A stretch of 35,803 bases of DNA from a virus, in the IMG/VR virus record IMGVR_UViG_3300045993_001033, positions 1-35,803 of that record, one strand, 5' to 3'. Within the stretch, counting starts at the first letter, position 1. Each line of letters begins with the position of its first letter. Below, piece by piece: positions 15,235 through 22,762 of this stretch. A model generated the notes under the pieces. It had not been told where the DNA came from, did not search any database, and saw only the letters and a program-made list of their open reading frames with translations. The position numbers and the translations under genes were made by a program.

Positions 15235-16576
15235 AGCAAGAACAGGGGTCATCCCATCCACGCACCGCATCGTCTCACCTACCTCGTATTCGATTCGCTC
15301 GATTGAATTGACGAATCATCGAGGAGAGGTCGTGAACATTGAAGCCATTGTAGCAGACTTCACGATCCAGGAGTCTCTCTACTCCCCGACCCTGGTTCTG
15401 AAAATGAACTTCAAGGACTCGGCCAACTTCATCGAGCAGTATGAGCTCTGCGGTCAGGAGATAATCGACATCTCTCTCATGAGAGAACCTGGAAACGACA
15501 AGGGATCCTTCTCGGATCGTGAGCCGTTCTCCCATCGCTTCTACGTTACGGAATATCCTCTCTTTGCCCGACCTCAGGAACACGTCCAGGTCTTCTCGCT
15601 CATGGCCGTGTCGGAGCATGCCTTCATCTCCAACTTGAAGTTCATATCACGGGCAGTCTCGGGCAATGTCTCTGATATCATCCGTTCGATCCTCGTGAAC
15701 GATCTGAAGGTAGATGATAACTCCATTTACTTCCCATGGGATGTGCCTGGGATAGGCGACCATCGCTGCGTGTCGTCCTTCACTGGAATCATTCCATACA
15801 TGAACCCTCTCTCGGCAGTGGAATGGCTCCGAACAGGCATGAACGATTCTTCCCTCTCTCCATTCTTCTTCTGGGAGTCTCTGAGAGGAATCAACATCAT
15901 TTCACAGACGAATCTAACCACCTCGAAGCTGTATCGAACCTACTACGACCATCGAATCAATCTTCAGAGGGCCCATTCCGAGGATGACTACCTTCTCCAG
16001 GCGTGCACGATCTCTTCCATTGCTTCGAACCTGAAGATGTCGAAGATGTTCCAGGCCAAGGACGGAGCTTTCGGATCTGTCGTGGACTTCGTAGACATCT
16101 CGGAAAAGAAGGTCATCCGACAGAACTTTGCGTACAATTCAGAATTTAAGGGCATGCCAAGTCTGGAAAAGTATCCATCCATCTCGGACAAATTCAAGAT
16201 TGACGGAAAGTCTCTGTCAGAACTTGAATCGAATCGCTCGACCCTGCCCCTCTCTTCCCATAACTACGCCGGAAAGAACTTCGAGAGCCTCCAGCTTCTC
16301 TCATATCTCCCGTGCAAGTCTTTCTCGGAAAACCTTGAATCGATCACCCATGACATGAAGGTTCCCGGGGACTTCGACCTTAATCCAGGAAAGAGGATCA
16401 ACCTTCAGATCCCAAAGCCGATCGATACAGCCTACATCACGGACGGAGCTTCTAAATATGATCAGGTAGCTTCCGGAAACTATCTCGTAACTTCGGTCAT
16501 CCATGAATTCTCCTCTACATACTACTGCACCGTCCGCATCAAGAAAGATGCACTCTCCTTCGACCTGAACAAATGA
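15227..16576 (+). CDS. 27: Baseplate hub protein gp27
   Basis: A 449-residue protein of the gp27 hub type, which forms the trimeric base that holds the gp5 spike. Supporting parts are the N-terminal YSIRSIELTNHRGEVVNIEA with ADFTIQESLYSPTLVLKM, a central FFFWESLRGINIISQ and the C-terminal KRINLQIPKP and SGNYLVTSVIHEFSSTYYCT, typical of phage hub folds. T4 gp27 has 391 residues. It overlaps gp53 by 8 bp and gp5 by 4 bp. Assignment combines family-like motifs with position directly before gp5. Confidence 0.85.
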   Translation: MPEARTGVIPSTHRIVSPTSYSIRSIELTNHRGEVVNIEAIVADFTIQESLYSPTLVLKMNFKDSANFIEQYELCGQEIIDISLMREPGNDKGSFSDREPFSHRFYVTEYPLFARPQEHVQVFSLMAVSEHAFISNLKFISRAVSGNVSDIIRSILVNDLKVDDNSIYFPWDVPGIGDHRCVSSFTGIIPYMNPLSAVEWLRTGMNDSSLSPFFFWESLRGINIISQTNLTTSKLYRTYYDHRINLQRAHSEDDYLLQACTISSIASNLKMSKMFQAKDGAFGSVVDFVDISEKKVIRQNFAYNSEFKGMPSLEKYPSISDKFKIDGKSLSELESNRSTLPLSSHNYAGKNFESLQLLSYLPCKSFSENLESITHDMKVPGDFDLNPGKRINLQIPKPIDTAYITDGASKYDQVASGNYLVTSVIHEFSSTYYCTVRIKKDALSFDLNK

Positions 16577-17886
16577 TCACGCCATATACCTTCTTCACGG
16601 GAGTAGTTGAAGACATCCTTGATCCGGAAGAGATGGGTCGAGTCAGAGTCCGAGTCTTTGGATTCCATTCACCTTCCAGGCAGGACATCCCTACCTCCTC
16701 CCTCCCATGGGCAACCCCGCTCCTACCCACCACATCTGCGTCCATGTCAGGGGTCGGTACCTCGGGAACCGGTCTTCTTCCAGGCTCATGGGTCGTCGGG
16801 TTCTTCCGTGACGGAGAGTCAGGCCAGGATCCCCTCATCCTTGGGTCTATCCCGTCCATCTCATCGAGAAGAGACCCGTCGTTGGGGTTCTCAGATCCGA
16901 GCGGTGTCAATCCCCGTCACCCGGGAGAAGTAGACACACCGCGTTCTGCGCGGTCCTCGTTCCGAGACCATCCAGCCTATACTGGAAAGCTCGACACAAG
17001 AGTCACCTCCATCCCAACTGCCGTCCCGCCTTCCATACCATCCGTGGCTGTACCAGAGCCTGCCGCGTACTACGCGCGAAAGACATGGGACTCCCCCGAC
17101 CCGGCCGACACGACTCGTCCGATCTATCCCTTCAATTCCGTGGAAGAATCATCCGGAGGACATGTAGAAGAAGTCGATGACACCCCGGGCTACGAACGCA
17201 TCTCGACCACCCATCGCTCCGGCGCCTTCCGTCAATTTCTATCCGACGGTTCCGAGGTTCTCTCAATAAGAGGAAAGAGATTTGTTATTATCTCAAAAGA
17301 CGATAACGTATACATTCGTGGTTCCTGTAATATCACGGTAGACGGAGATTGCAGACATCTTGTTAAAGGTAATCTCCACGTAGAGGTAGAGGGTAACTAT
17401 ACAGAAAACATCAAAGGCTCAAAACAAGTAAAGGTAGGACATTCCCATTCCATGGAAATTGGTCAGGACTGGGGTCTCAATATCGGAGAAGGATCCCTCC
17501 TTAGAGTAGGTAAAGATGTATCTGAGATGGTAATAGGCTCCCAGAGTACGAATATCGGAAAAGACTACGATTTCATTGTGAGTGGTACGCTATCTGACTT
17601 CGTTCTGGGTAACAGGTCCTTTATCACAGGCGGAAACCTCACCGGGGCCGTGGGTGGAGTAACCGGATTAGCTCTGGTCGGAGCCGCCACGATCAAGGGT
17701 GCCGGGATCTCGATCACCGCGACGGATTTCGGAGTGAACGCCACCGGAGCCCTCTCTCTAACCGGAAATGACATTACCCAGACTGCAATAAATTCGTTCT
17801 CGAGTGACGCGGCCTCTCTGAGTCTAACCTCCACCGGCACACCGTTGAGCCTGGTCGGTCCCTCCACCTCTACCTCTATCCCGTAA
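16573..17886 (+). CDS. 5: Baseplate central spike protein gp5 without lysozyme domain
   Basis: A 437-residue spike protein. The N-terminal OB-fold is clear (FFTGVVEDILDPEEMGRVRV, then GSWVVGFFRDGESGQDPLIL at about 75-95). The middle is Pro/Ser/Thr-rich. From about residue 215 a beta-helix of VxGxxxxx-like repeats follows (ITVDGDCRHLVKGNLHVEVE and onward to about 390), as in the T4 gp5 needle. No T4 lysozyme domain is present between them, as in many marine T4-like phages. Codon use shifts inside the gene: the repeat region at about 17265-17600 is richer in AGA, ATA and GTA than its flanks. The start overlaps gp27 by ATGA. Confidence 0.88.
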   Translation: MITPYTFFTGVVEDILDPEEMGRVRVRVFGFHSPSRQDIPTSSLPWATPLLPTTSASMSGVGTSGTGLLPGSWVVGFFRDGESGQDPLILGSIPSISSRRDPSLGFSDPSGVNPRHPGEVDTPRSARSSFRDHPAYTGKLDTRVTSIPTAVPPSIPSVAVPEPAAYYARKTWDSPDPADTTRPIYPFNSVEESSGGHVEEVDDTPGYERISTTHRSGAFRQFLSDGSEVLSIRGKRFVIISKDDNVYIRGSCNITVDGDCRHLVKGNLHVEVEGNYTENIKGSKQVKVGHSHSMEIGQDWGLNIGEGSLLRVGKDVSEMVIGSQSTNIGKDYDFIVSGTLSDFVLGNRSFITGGNLTGAVGGVTGLALVGAATIKGAGISITATDFGVNATGALSLTGNDITQTAINSFSSDAASLSLTSTGTPLSLVGPSTSTSIP

Positions 17887-17892
17887 GCTCCC

Positions 17893-18861
17893 ATGTCCTG
17901 TAACTCCAATTCATTCCTAGACGGGCTGCAGGCCAAAGCAGATGCCCTGAAAGCCTCGGTGAACGGTGGTCTGGAAGGCCTTAAGAACGACCTGGGGGAT
18001 GCAGTAGCCGGTCTCAAAGGTGCTATCACCCTGCCTGCCTCCCCCGCAGTAAAGAGCTTCAAGGCAGATCTAGCTGCCCTGCAGGGTAAGGTAGGCACAG
18101 AACTGGCCATTGCGCAGGCCAAGCTCAATGAGACCTGGGGCGGTATCGTAAATGATCTGGACACGCTCATGACAAAGGTCCACCTACCTGGGTTCTCGGT
18201 ATGTTCAGATGCACCGAATGTAGAGGCTACAACCAATCCAGATGGAAGCCTGGCTCCTGTAGTAAAAGCACAGCCTACACCTGCACCAGCCGAGGTCCCT
18301 GCTCCTGCAGAACCGGTAGATGTAACACCTATTAGCCAAGAGGTTGCACCTTCATCCTCGTCTTCCGGTGTGTCATGGTCAAAGGCTCAGGCTGACTATG
18401 CTGGGTATAGAGAGGTGAAGGAAGCATCCTATGGGGAGTTAATTCAGAAAAGCATTGGAGCCCAGACTGAAGCAGATAAACTTAAGAAGGATCCTGATGT
18501 CATGAAGGTTAATGGTCAGGATGGTTCTTTCTTTGGACCTTCGAGTTCACAGAATTACTCTGCGGCAGATAGACTTCGAAAGGGTATGGTTACTCAGGCT
18601 CAATATGACAAGTATACTCTGAGCTTGAAGAAGAGTTCCGAGGCGGCGGAGTTACATGGCGCAGTTGCAGGGATAACTGACCTCTTCGTAAAGTGGGAAT
18701 GGTTCGTGGCCGGTAAGGGTGGACAGGAGGGGGCAATACGATCTGTCGGGGATGGGATCGTTAAGAGCAATCCTTCCTCGGGACCCTACATCCCCAAGGT
18801 AGAGGGATTAGTTAAGGGCAGAATCGGAGTTGTTACGGCTTACTACAACACGGCTCACTGA
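17893..18861 (+). CDS. Unknown structural-operon protein after gp5
   Basis: A 322-residue protein that I do not recognise. Residues about 1-105 form Ala/Leu/Lys-rich helices. Residues about 115-155 are a Pro/Ala/Glu-rich linker with a Ser run. The C-terminal half (about 160-322) is helical with a Trp-rich KWEWFVAGKGGQEGA segment. It is not a PAAR protein, which would be the usual spike-tip neighbour. It lies 6 bases after the gp5 stop with no promoter or Shine-Dalgarno sequence, so it belongs to the baseplate operon. Its last 54 bases overlap the end of a convergent early gene. Confidence 0.75.
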   Translation: MSCNSNSFLDGLQAKADALKASVNGGLEGLKNDLGDAVAGLKGAITLPASPAVKSFKADLAALQGKVGTELAIAQAKLNETWGGIVNDLDTLMTKVHLPGFSVCSDAPNVEATTNPDGSLAPVVKAQPTPAPAEVPAPAEPVDVTPISQEVAPSSSSSGVSWSKAQADYAGYREVKEASYGELIQKSIGAQTEADKLKKDPDVMKVNGQDGSFFGPSSSQNYSAADRLRKGMVTQAQYDKYTLSLKKSSEAAELHGAVAGITDLFVKWEWFVAGKGGQEGAIRSVGDGIVKSNPSSGPYIPKVEGLVKGRIGVVTAYYNTAH

Positions 18862-19101
18862 TCGCATTTTAACCAGAGGGAAGGACCATCCTCTGCCGGG
18901 GTTTTCGTTCCAACCCACTGCGTATCCGTTATCGAGCTTCCACCACACGTTAACATTCTTGTGTCCACCTGGGAAAGGCGTGGGACGATCGGCCTGCCAG
19001 TTGCTCTCCTCAGCCAGAACATCCAGCATCTTGTTCACTGGCGAATCCATGAATTCAGAAAAGAACTCGCGAGGTAGAAAGTCTCGAAGTGGTTTGATCA
19101 T
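18808..19101 (-). CDS. Small early protein, function unknown
   Basis: A 97-residue protein that I do not recognise, with a central Trp-rich part (NVNVWWKLDNGYAVGWNENPGRGWSF). It is real because its ATG lies exactly 6 nt after a strong early promoter. Its C-terminal 17 codons overlap the end of the convergent late gene on the other strand, so the two transcripts are antisense to each other there. Single-gene transcript. Confidence 0.75.
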   Translation of the reverse strand: MIKPLRDFLPREFFSEFMDSPVNKMLDVLAEESNWQADRPTPFPGGHKNVNVWWKLDNGYAVGWNENPGRGWSFPLVKMRSVSRVVVSRNNSDSALN

Positions 19102-19145
19102 GGATAGAGCATAGCAACCCCAAGGTGGATGTAAACAAGAAAGTA
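19102..19145 (-). promoter_or_regulatory. Early-type promoter placing ATG at +1 (leaderless)
   Basis: TTTACA (19130-19135), 16 bp, TATGCT (19108-19113), 6 nt, ATG. The upstream element TTTCTTGTTTAC is kept, but the spacer differs from the other copies, which shows that the two hexamers and spacing are the conserved parts. Confidence 0.85.
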
Positions 19146-19201
19146 AAGATTCCTCTGATCACCCATTGCCGAGAGATGCGGCAGATAGGCTTCGATGCGC
19201 C

Positions 19202-19369
19202 CTAGGCATCGCATTCGGCCAGCTTCAGATCGTATTCGAACTTTGATTCAACGAAGTCTGCACCGGTCCCTTCGAGGCAATCGCATTGGGTCACAGGTTC
19301 GTCTGCATAGATTCCTTCACAGTGGATGCAGATGAAAACTTTACGGCAGACTCTTTTGTAGATGTTCAC
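19202..19369 (-). CDS. Small zinc-ribbon-like early protein
   Basis: A 55-residue protein starting at GTG, with Cys pairs CIHC and CDC spaced by about 14 residues (VFICIHCEGIY ... TQCDCLEG), consistent with a small zinc ribbon. The GTG overlaps the TGA of the upstream gene (GTGA), the same coupling geometry as the ATGA junctions here, which supports it despite its small size. Function unknown; small zinc-binding proteins are common among phage early genes. Confidence 0.7.
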   Translation of the reverse strand: MNIYKRVCRKVFICIHCEGIYADEPVTQCDCLEGTGADFVESKFEYDLKLAECDA

Positions 19370-19692
19370 TCTTCGTCCTTTCGGATAACGTACTGGGTCT
19401 GGAGAGCATCGTTGTTCGTTTCAACCCAGAGACGGGCAGCTTCTTCGGAGGCGTGAGTCTGTTTGAAGTAGACCCAGCGCCAGAGGCAGTTAGGGTTGGC
19501 AGCGAGTTCCTCGGGAGTCGTCTTCATGACCATCAGACCTACCTTCCACTCGCGGGTCTTGGAGCTCCATGTCGGGGCTTCGATGATGCCGCATTCCTTA
19601 CCGTCCAGCTTGATCGTAACGGAAGCGTGAGGACATCCGACTGCACGGAGGCCGGTTTCACGTGGACGTTTTTTGAATATGAACTTGGTCAT
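19366..19692 (-). CDS. Small early protein, function unknown
   Basis: A 108-residue basic protein that I do not recognise, with several Trp (EAPTWSSKTREWKVG, LWRWVYFKQTHASEEAARLW) and a mixed beta/helix layout. Its ATG lies 6 nt after an early promoter. It is followed by the small zinc-ribbon gene with a GTGA overlap. Confidence 0.8.
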   Translation of the reverse strand: MTKFIFKKRPRETGLRAVGCPHASVTIKLDGKECGIIEAPTWSSKTREWKVGLMVMKTTPEELAANPNCLWRWVYFKQTHASEEAARLWVETNNDALQTQYVIRKDEE

Positions 19693-19880
19693 GGATAGAG
19701 CATAGCACTTAATTCGGAAAAGTAAACAAGAAAGTTAGTCGTTGAGTAATTCGATATCGAACTTACCGCAGAGGGAGCGGAAGATTTCTGAAATGACACC
19801 TTCGGCGGTCCGTTGACAATGACAAATGCCAGAATCAATGTCATTGCAATCAGAGTAACTTTGAGTTCGAATGCGGTCAT
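19689..19880 (-). CDS. Small membrane protein, reading frame probably broken by one base
   Basis: The ATG at 19880 overlaps the upstream stop by ATGA and opens with a clear membrane segment (LKVTLIAMTLILAFVIV, residues 7-23). After about residue 24 this frame becomes Ser/Pro-rich and runs through the next promoter. The -1 frame of the same stretch reads RTAEGVISEIFRSLCGKFDI and stops at TAA 19735, directly before the promoter, which looks far more like protein. A single missing base near 19815 would join them into a 47-residue membrane protein with a helical tail. Alternatives are two overlapping genes (the other from TTG 19896) or a real frameshift; there is no standard slippery heptamer. 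Confidence 0.5.
   Translation of the reverse strand: MTAFELKVTLIAMTLILAFVIVNGPPKVSFQKSSAPSAVSSISNYSTTNFLVYFSELSAMLYP
19693..19735 (-). promoter_or_regulatory. Early-type promoter placing ATG at +1 (leaderless)
   Basis: TTTACT (19721-19726), 16 bp, TATGCT (19699-19704), 6 nt, ATG at 19692, with upstream TTTCTTGTTTACTTTTCCGA. The upstream stop TAA of the alternative -1 frame lies at its edge (19735-19737). Confidence 0.88.
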
Positions 19881-20200
19881 GACTTTGGGCGGTCAACTGC
19901 GCTCATCTCGTAAACATCGACCGTTTCAGGGGTGGCGATGACAGTCATCACGTAGAATTGACCTTCACGGATGGCAACCACCTGCCAGTGGTTAGAGTAA
20001 CGATGAACAATACCGATGCACGAGAAGCGGCGGTCGTAAAGAGCATTTGTTATGCGTGACTTATCCTTGCGACGGGCTTCCTCTGCTTGGGCGATGCGAG
20101 CTTTTCTTTCTTCTTCGCATCGTGCTTGATGGTTTGCGTAGGCTTTGAATGGATTAAATGTCATGTCGGATTTTGGAGGCGATTTTGTTCTTGACGCCAT
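19877..20200 (-). CDS. Small basic early protein, function unknown
   Basis: Up to 107 residues that I do not recognise. A charged helix (ARCEEERKARIAQAEEARRK) is followed by a beta-rich half (CIGIVHRYSNHWQVVAI, FYVMTVIATPETVDVYEM). Two starts are possible: ATG 20200, or ATG 20164 (MTFNPFKAY), which reduces the overlap with the upstream 43-residue gene from 47 to 11 bases and may be the true one. Part of a coupled early operon. Confidence 0.75.
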   Translation of the reverse strand: MASRTKSPPKSDMTFNPFKAYANHQARCEEERKARIAQAEEARRKDKSRITNALYDRRFSCIGIVHRYSNHWQVVAIREGQFYVMTVIATPETVDVYEMSAVDRPKS

Positions 20201-20285
20201 ACCAGTAGCACCATCTCCGGAAGTTCCTCCCGAAAAGTCGTGCCATGTTGTAGTAGGCTTTGTCGTATTTGGTTTGGAGAGTCAT
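20154..20285 (-). CDS. Very small basic early protein
   Basis: A 43-residue, Arg/Lys/Tyr/Trp-rich peptide (MTLQTKYDKAYYNMARLFGR at the start). It has no recognised family. It is supported by an exact ATGA overlap with the stop of the upstream gene, the junction used throughout this operon, and by filling an otherwise empty gap. Its net positive charge would suit binding to nucleic acid or to an acidic host protein, which is speculation. Confidence 0.65.
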   Translation of the reverse strand: MTLQTKYDKAYYNMARLFGRNFRRWCYWYGVKNKIASKIRHDI

Positions 20286-20479
20286 AGTCCTTGGCGTTTT
20301 ACCCAGTCTGTCATCTGGGAAAGAAATGATTTTGGCGAGTCATGAAGCGACTTGGTCAAGGCAGCGATATCGTGAAGCTGACGTTCCAGTTCACCGTGAG
20401 AGGCAAGAAGCTCTTGAACGGCAACCGGATCCGGCAGCTTTGCCTTCAGTGCGTTGGTCTTTGGAGTTGCTGGGTTCAT
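20282..20479 (-). CDS. Small helical early protein
   Basis: A 65-residue protein, mostly helical (AVQELLASHGELERQLHDIA then ALTKSLHDSPKSFLSQMTDW). I recognise no family. ATGA overlaps link it to the genes on both sides. Confidence 0.72.
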   Translation of the reverse strand: MNPATPKTNALKAKLPDPVAVQELLASHGELERQLHDIAALTKSLHDSPKSFLSQMTDWVKRQGL

Positions 20480-20694
20480 CGTTTGAAGTTGTGGCGGTGG
20501 GAATAGTCGTGTGCAGTTCCAGTCACCCGGCCTGCATCGTTCGGAGATGTGGAACGGTCGTAACGGTATTTTCCGTCAGAACACCTCAGGCATTCGTAAC
20601 CCTTGAGCCGCGTTCGGCCGAGGACCTTCACGCGCTTTCCAGCCTGGGTCTTGTAAGTCCTGCCGATGCGGAATAGGAATGGTGATGGGTTCAT
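20476..20694 (-). CDS. Small basic early protein
   Basis: A 72-residue basic protein with a likely small beta-barrel start (GRTYKTQAGKRVKVLGRTRL), one CLRC pair, and His/Arg at the end. It is not recognised. It begins 66 bases after the AAA+ ATPase stop. A lone TATGCT at 20728-20733 lies upstream but without the -35 box or the 6-nt spacing, so this gene is probably read through from the ATPase transcript. Confidence 0.72.
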   Translation of the reverse strand: MNPSPFLFRIGRTYKTQAGKRVKVLGRTRLKGYECLRCSDGKYRYDRSTSPNDAGRVTGTAHDYSHRHNFKR

Positions 20695-20760
20695 GGGCGA
20701 GGAATGGGACCTGGCTTTTTATGATAGAGCATATTGGTTCGGTTGAAGGTAGGCCCAGGA

Positions 20761-21672
20761 TTAAGCGGTGATGATGGAGTAAACAGCCAGGCGCTTCCAG
20801 TCAGAGAGGTTTTCCGCATTCTCGGCGAACTGAATCACCTTGATCAAGGAGCGAATGTTGAGGTCCTTCACCGAATTGCGATGTTTCGAAATGATGGCCA
20901 CACACTCGTTCTTGATGGCGAGGGGAACATCTGGCCGGATTTTCGGGGCGAGCTGCTCGAGGCGTTCAATCTTCTCGTCAGTCGTCATGGAGAGGTCGAC
21001 GAACTGAGAGCGAGAAAGAAGAGGCTGAGGGAAATCCTCGATGCGCTTGTTCGAGATGAAGATGGCGCGGCCGGTGAACTCGAAAACCTGGGGAAGACCA
21101 TCGTCAACGCGCTCGGTGAGCCATGAGATGACTCGCTTGCCGGTGGAATCCAAGGCACCTTTCAGGATGTTGGTGGCGGTCTCGTTCATGAGGACGGAAT
21201 CGCAATCATCGAACACGAGAAGCTTCCCGTTGTTTTCGTAGAGGGCACGATAGAGAGCTTTTGGCGAGGAGTGACCCTTCGTAATGGTGTGGTCCTTGCC
21301 TTCGAAGAACTTGTTGATTCCGAGACGGTCGGTTACGGTGAAAGACTTACCGAGACCACCGTCACCAGTCACGATGAGGGAGTTGGTTTTTCCCTGGATG
21401 GCCATGTCGGAAAGTTCCTCGAGGAAGAGGAAGCGTTCGGCGACAGTGAAAGGCGAAACTTGCTGGGCGGCGACGACCGTCTTAAGGATTTCATCACCAT
21501 CTCGGATGATGTCGGCTGGGGCTACCGAAACAAGACGATGCTGGTTGTTGTCGAGGATGACCTCGGCCTGCGCAATCGCCTCATTGTTCCATTTGACGAA
21601 GGTGCCGATTACAATCCGGCCGCCTCGGATTTTGACACGAATCTTGGTTATTCCGGGAATGATGTGGTCCAT
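20761..21672 (-). CDS. AAA+ family ATPase
   Basis: A 303-residue ATPase. An N-terminal beta domain (about 1-60) is followed by the AAA+ core: Walker A GDGGLGKS at about 104-111, Walker B LLVFDDCD at about 152-159, sensor-1 FISNK at about 200-204 and a likely arginine finger in LLSRSQF at about 213-219. The C terminus is a helical lid domain. Similar single AAA+ proteins of unknown role occur in T4-like phages of environmental bacteria. Partners and substrate are unknown; remodelling of replication or host complexes is possible. It starts 2 bases after the stop of a 28-residue ORF that carries the promoter. Confidence 0.85.
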   Translation of the reverse strand: MDHIIPGITKIRVKIRGGRIVIGTFVKWNNEAIAQAEVILDNNQHRLVSVAPADIIRDGDEILKTVVAAQQVSPFTVAERFLFLEELSDMAIQGKTNSLIVTGDGGLGKSFTVTDRLGINKFFEGKDHTITKGHSSPKALYRALYENNGKLLVFDDCDSVLMNETATNILKGALDSTGKRVISWLTERVDDGLPQVFEFTGRAIFISNKRIEDFPQPLLSRSQFVDLSMTTDEKIERLEQLAPKIRPDVPLAIKNECVAIISKHRNSVKDLNIRSLIKVIQFAENAENLSDWKRLAVYSIITA

Positions 21673-21674
21673 GA

Positions 21675-21761
21675 TTAGAGGAAAGCTTTCTCGGAAGGAA
21701 TTTCGTGGCGAGCTTCGAAGTTCTCGAGTTGATACTGTTCTTCAGGTGTTAGTTGGTCCAT
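21675..21761 (-). CDS. 28-residue leader-like early protein upstream of the ATPase
   Basis: A 28-residue acidic peptide (MDQLTPEEQYQLENFEARHE at the start). Its ATG lies exactly 6 nt after an early promoter box, so it is the first ORF of the ATPase transcript and is probably translated from a leaderless mRNA. It ends 2 bases before the ATPase ATG. It may mainly serve to bring ribosomes to the ATPase start, or be a functional micro-protein. Confidence 0.68.
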   Translation of the reverse strand: MDQLTPEEQYQLENFEARHEIPSEKAFL

Positions 21762-21803
21762 GGTTAGAGCGTATACAGTAATACGGAAAAGTAAACAAGA
21801 ATT
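21762..21803 (-). promoter_or_regulatory. Early-type promoter placing ATG at +1 (leaderless)
   Basis: TTTACT (21790-21795), 16 bp, TACGCT (21768-21773), 6 nt, ATG at 21761, with the upstream block TTCTTGTTTACTTTTCCG. The -10 box is the weakest of the set; TATACG two bases upstream is an alternative. Confidence 0.82.
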
Positions 21804-22192
21804 TACAGGTTCTTTCCGTTGATTGAGATGACTTCGACTGGGACGTAAACTGGGAGAGAGTCTGCTGTAAAATCGCCAACGTAAAACCAACCGGCCACCG
21901 CATCACCGTCCTTGAGCATTGAAGCTGATTGAGAATAGAGGATGCAGATCTTATCACCACACCTCGCTCCGAAGGCCTTACCTCTCACAGATGCACAGAA
22001 GTTTTCGGCGATGGCGCTCCCACCATATTCATATCTCTCCTTTGTGACAGTGAGAGTTAAAAGTTTCAGGTCCTTTGCATCTACGATTTGCGTTTGGTTT
22101 TGTTGGTCGTGCCCCTTGGTCCGATTCTGAAGCATGAGCATACTCGACACCAGCAACGAAATAATTGATAGTGCTATTGAGACTGTGTTCAT
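21803..22192 (-). CDS. Membrane-anchored early protein
   Basis: A 129-residue protein with an N-terminal membrane segment (VSIALSIISLLVSSMLML, about residues 4-21) and a soluble domain of about 100 residues that is beta-rich and holds two or three Cys (ENFCASVRGKAFGARCGDKI). The frame is open to 22246, but ATG 22192 follows the upstream stop by one base and puts the membrane helix at the N terminus. It is the last gene of the ten-gene operon that starts at 24749. I recognise no family. Confidence 0.72.
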   Translation of the reverse strand: MNTVSIALSIISLLVSSMLMLQNRTKGHDQQNQTQIVDAKDLKLLTLTVTKERYEYGGSAIAENFCASVRGKAFGARCGDKICILYSQSASMLKDGDAVAGWFYVGDFTADSLPVYVPVEVISINGKNL

Positions 22193-22193
22193 G

Positions 22194-22574
22194 TTAACGT
22201 TTTTTGAGTTCGATAAGTTCTGTGAGCATTTCAACCGCAGAATCAAGATCTGTCATCGTGCACTGTTTGTTTCCAGCAGCATCGTCCCTGAGAGCTTTTC
22301 TGACACGTTCAACAATTGCAATATCGAAGCATTTAACCGCGCCTACCAAAAACTTTTCGATGAGTGAGCCATGCTCCAGATCAACGTGGATAGTGTCGCC
22401 TTCAATCATGATGACCTCTTCATCATCGCAAAGAAAATCTCCGCGGCGTCTTATCGTGATGCCTAGCAGGTTTCCGATATCGGCGATCTGCTTTTCCGAA
22501 AGACATTCAGAGATAACGAAAACTGCTGACTGAGAAGGTCCAGCGACCTGGTTTTGTGTGCGTATGAAGTTCAT
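22194..22574 (-). CDS. Early protein of unknown function
   Basis: A 126-residue protein that I do not recognise. It has an alpha/beta start (SAVFVISECLSEKQIADIGN), an acidic beta segment (EEVIMIEGDTIHVDLEHG) and a helical end (AVEMLTELIELKKR). The start at ATG 22574 overlaps the upstream stop by ATGA; a longer frame to 22649 lies in the upstream gene and is rejected. Confidence 0.72.
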   Translation of the reverse strand: MNFIRTQNQVAGPSQSAVFVISECLSEKQIADIGNLLGITIRRRGDFLCDDEEVIMIEGDTIHVDLEHGSLIEKFLVGAVKCFDIAIVERVRKALRDDAAGNKQCTMTDLDSAVEMLTELIELKKR

Positions 22575-22762
22575 TTTCTTTTTCGAATGTAGGTTCCAAG
22601 AAGACATGGCACCAACTTCTTGTTTGCCATGACGGTTACCTGCTTCCATTCATTTCGCTGGGCTGAACAGAAAAGGTCTCCATGCTTTGTAACATCACCC
22701 ACCTTCAGAACTTCGTAGTTAGGCGGAATCTGAAGGACGCCATCCACGTAGAGAGTTTTCAT
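22571..22762 (-). CDS. Small early protein
   Basis: A 63-residue beta-rich basic protein (YVDGVLQIPPNYEVLKVGDV, VTVMANKKLVPCLLGTY). The layout suggests a small barrel. The ATG at 22762 shares one base with the upstream stop (TGATG); a GTG at 22765 is an alternative start. No family recognised. Confidence 0.7.
   Translation of the reverse strand: MKTLYVDGVLQIPPNYEVLKVGDVTKHGDLFCSAQRNEWKQVTVMANKKLVPCLLGTYIRKRK

Noticed and set aside
19170-19190. A small hairpin (TGCCG / CGGCA) after the zinc-ribbon gene
   Set aside because: It has only 5 bp and no T run on the minus strand, so it cannot be called a terminator.
20728-20733. A seventh TATGCT box upstream of the 20476-20694 gene
   Set aside because: There is no TTTAC box 16 bp upstream, and TAA rather than ATG lies where the start codon should be. 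It may be chance or a decayed copy.
21284-21781. Long plus-strand open frames opposite the AAA+ ATPase
   Set aside because: They mirror the ATPase codons and have no promoter or homology; the Walker motifs show that the minus strand is coding.
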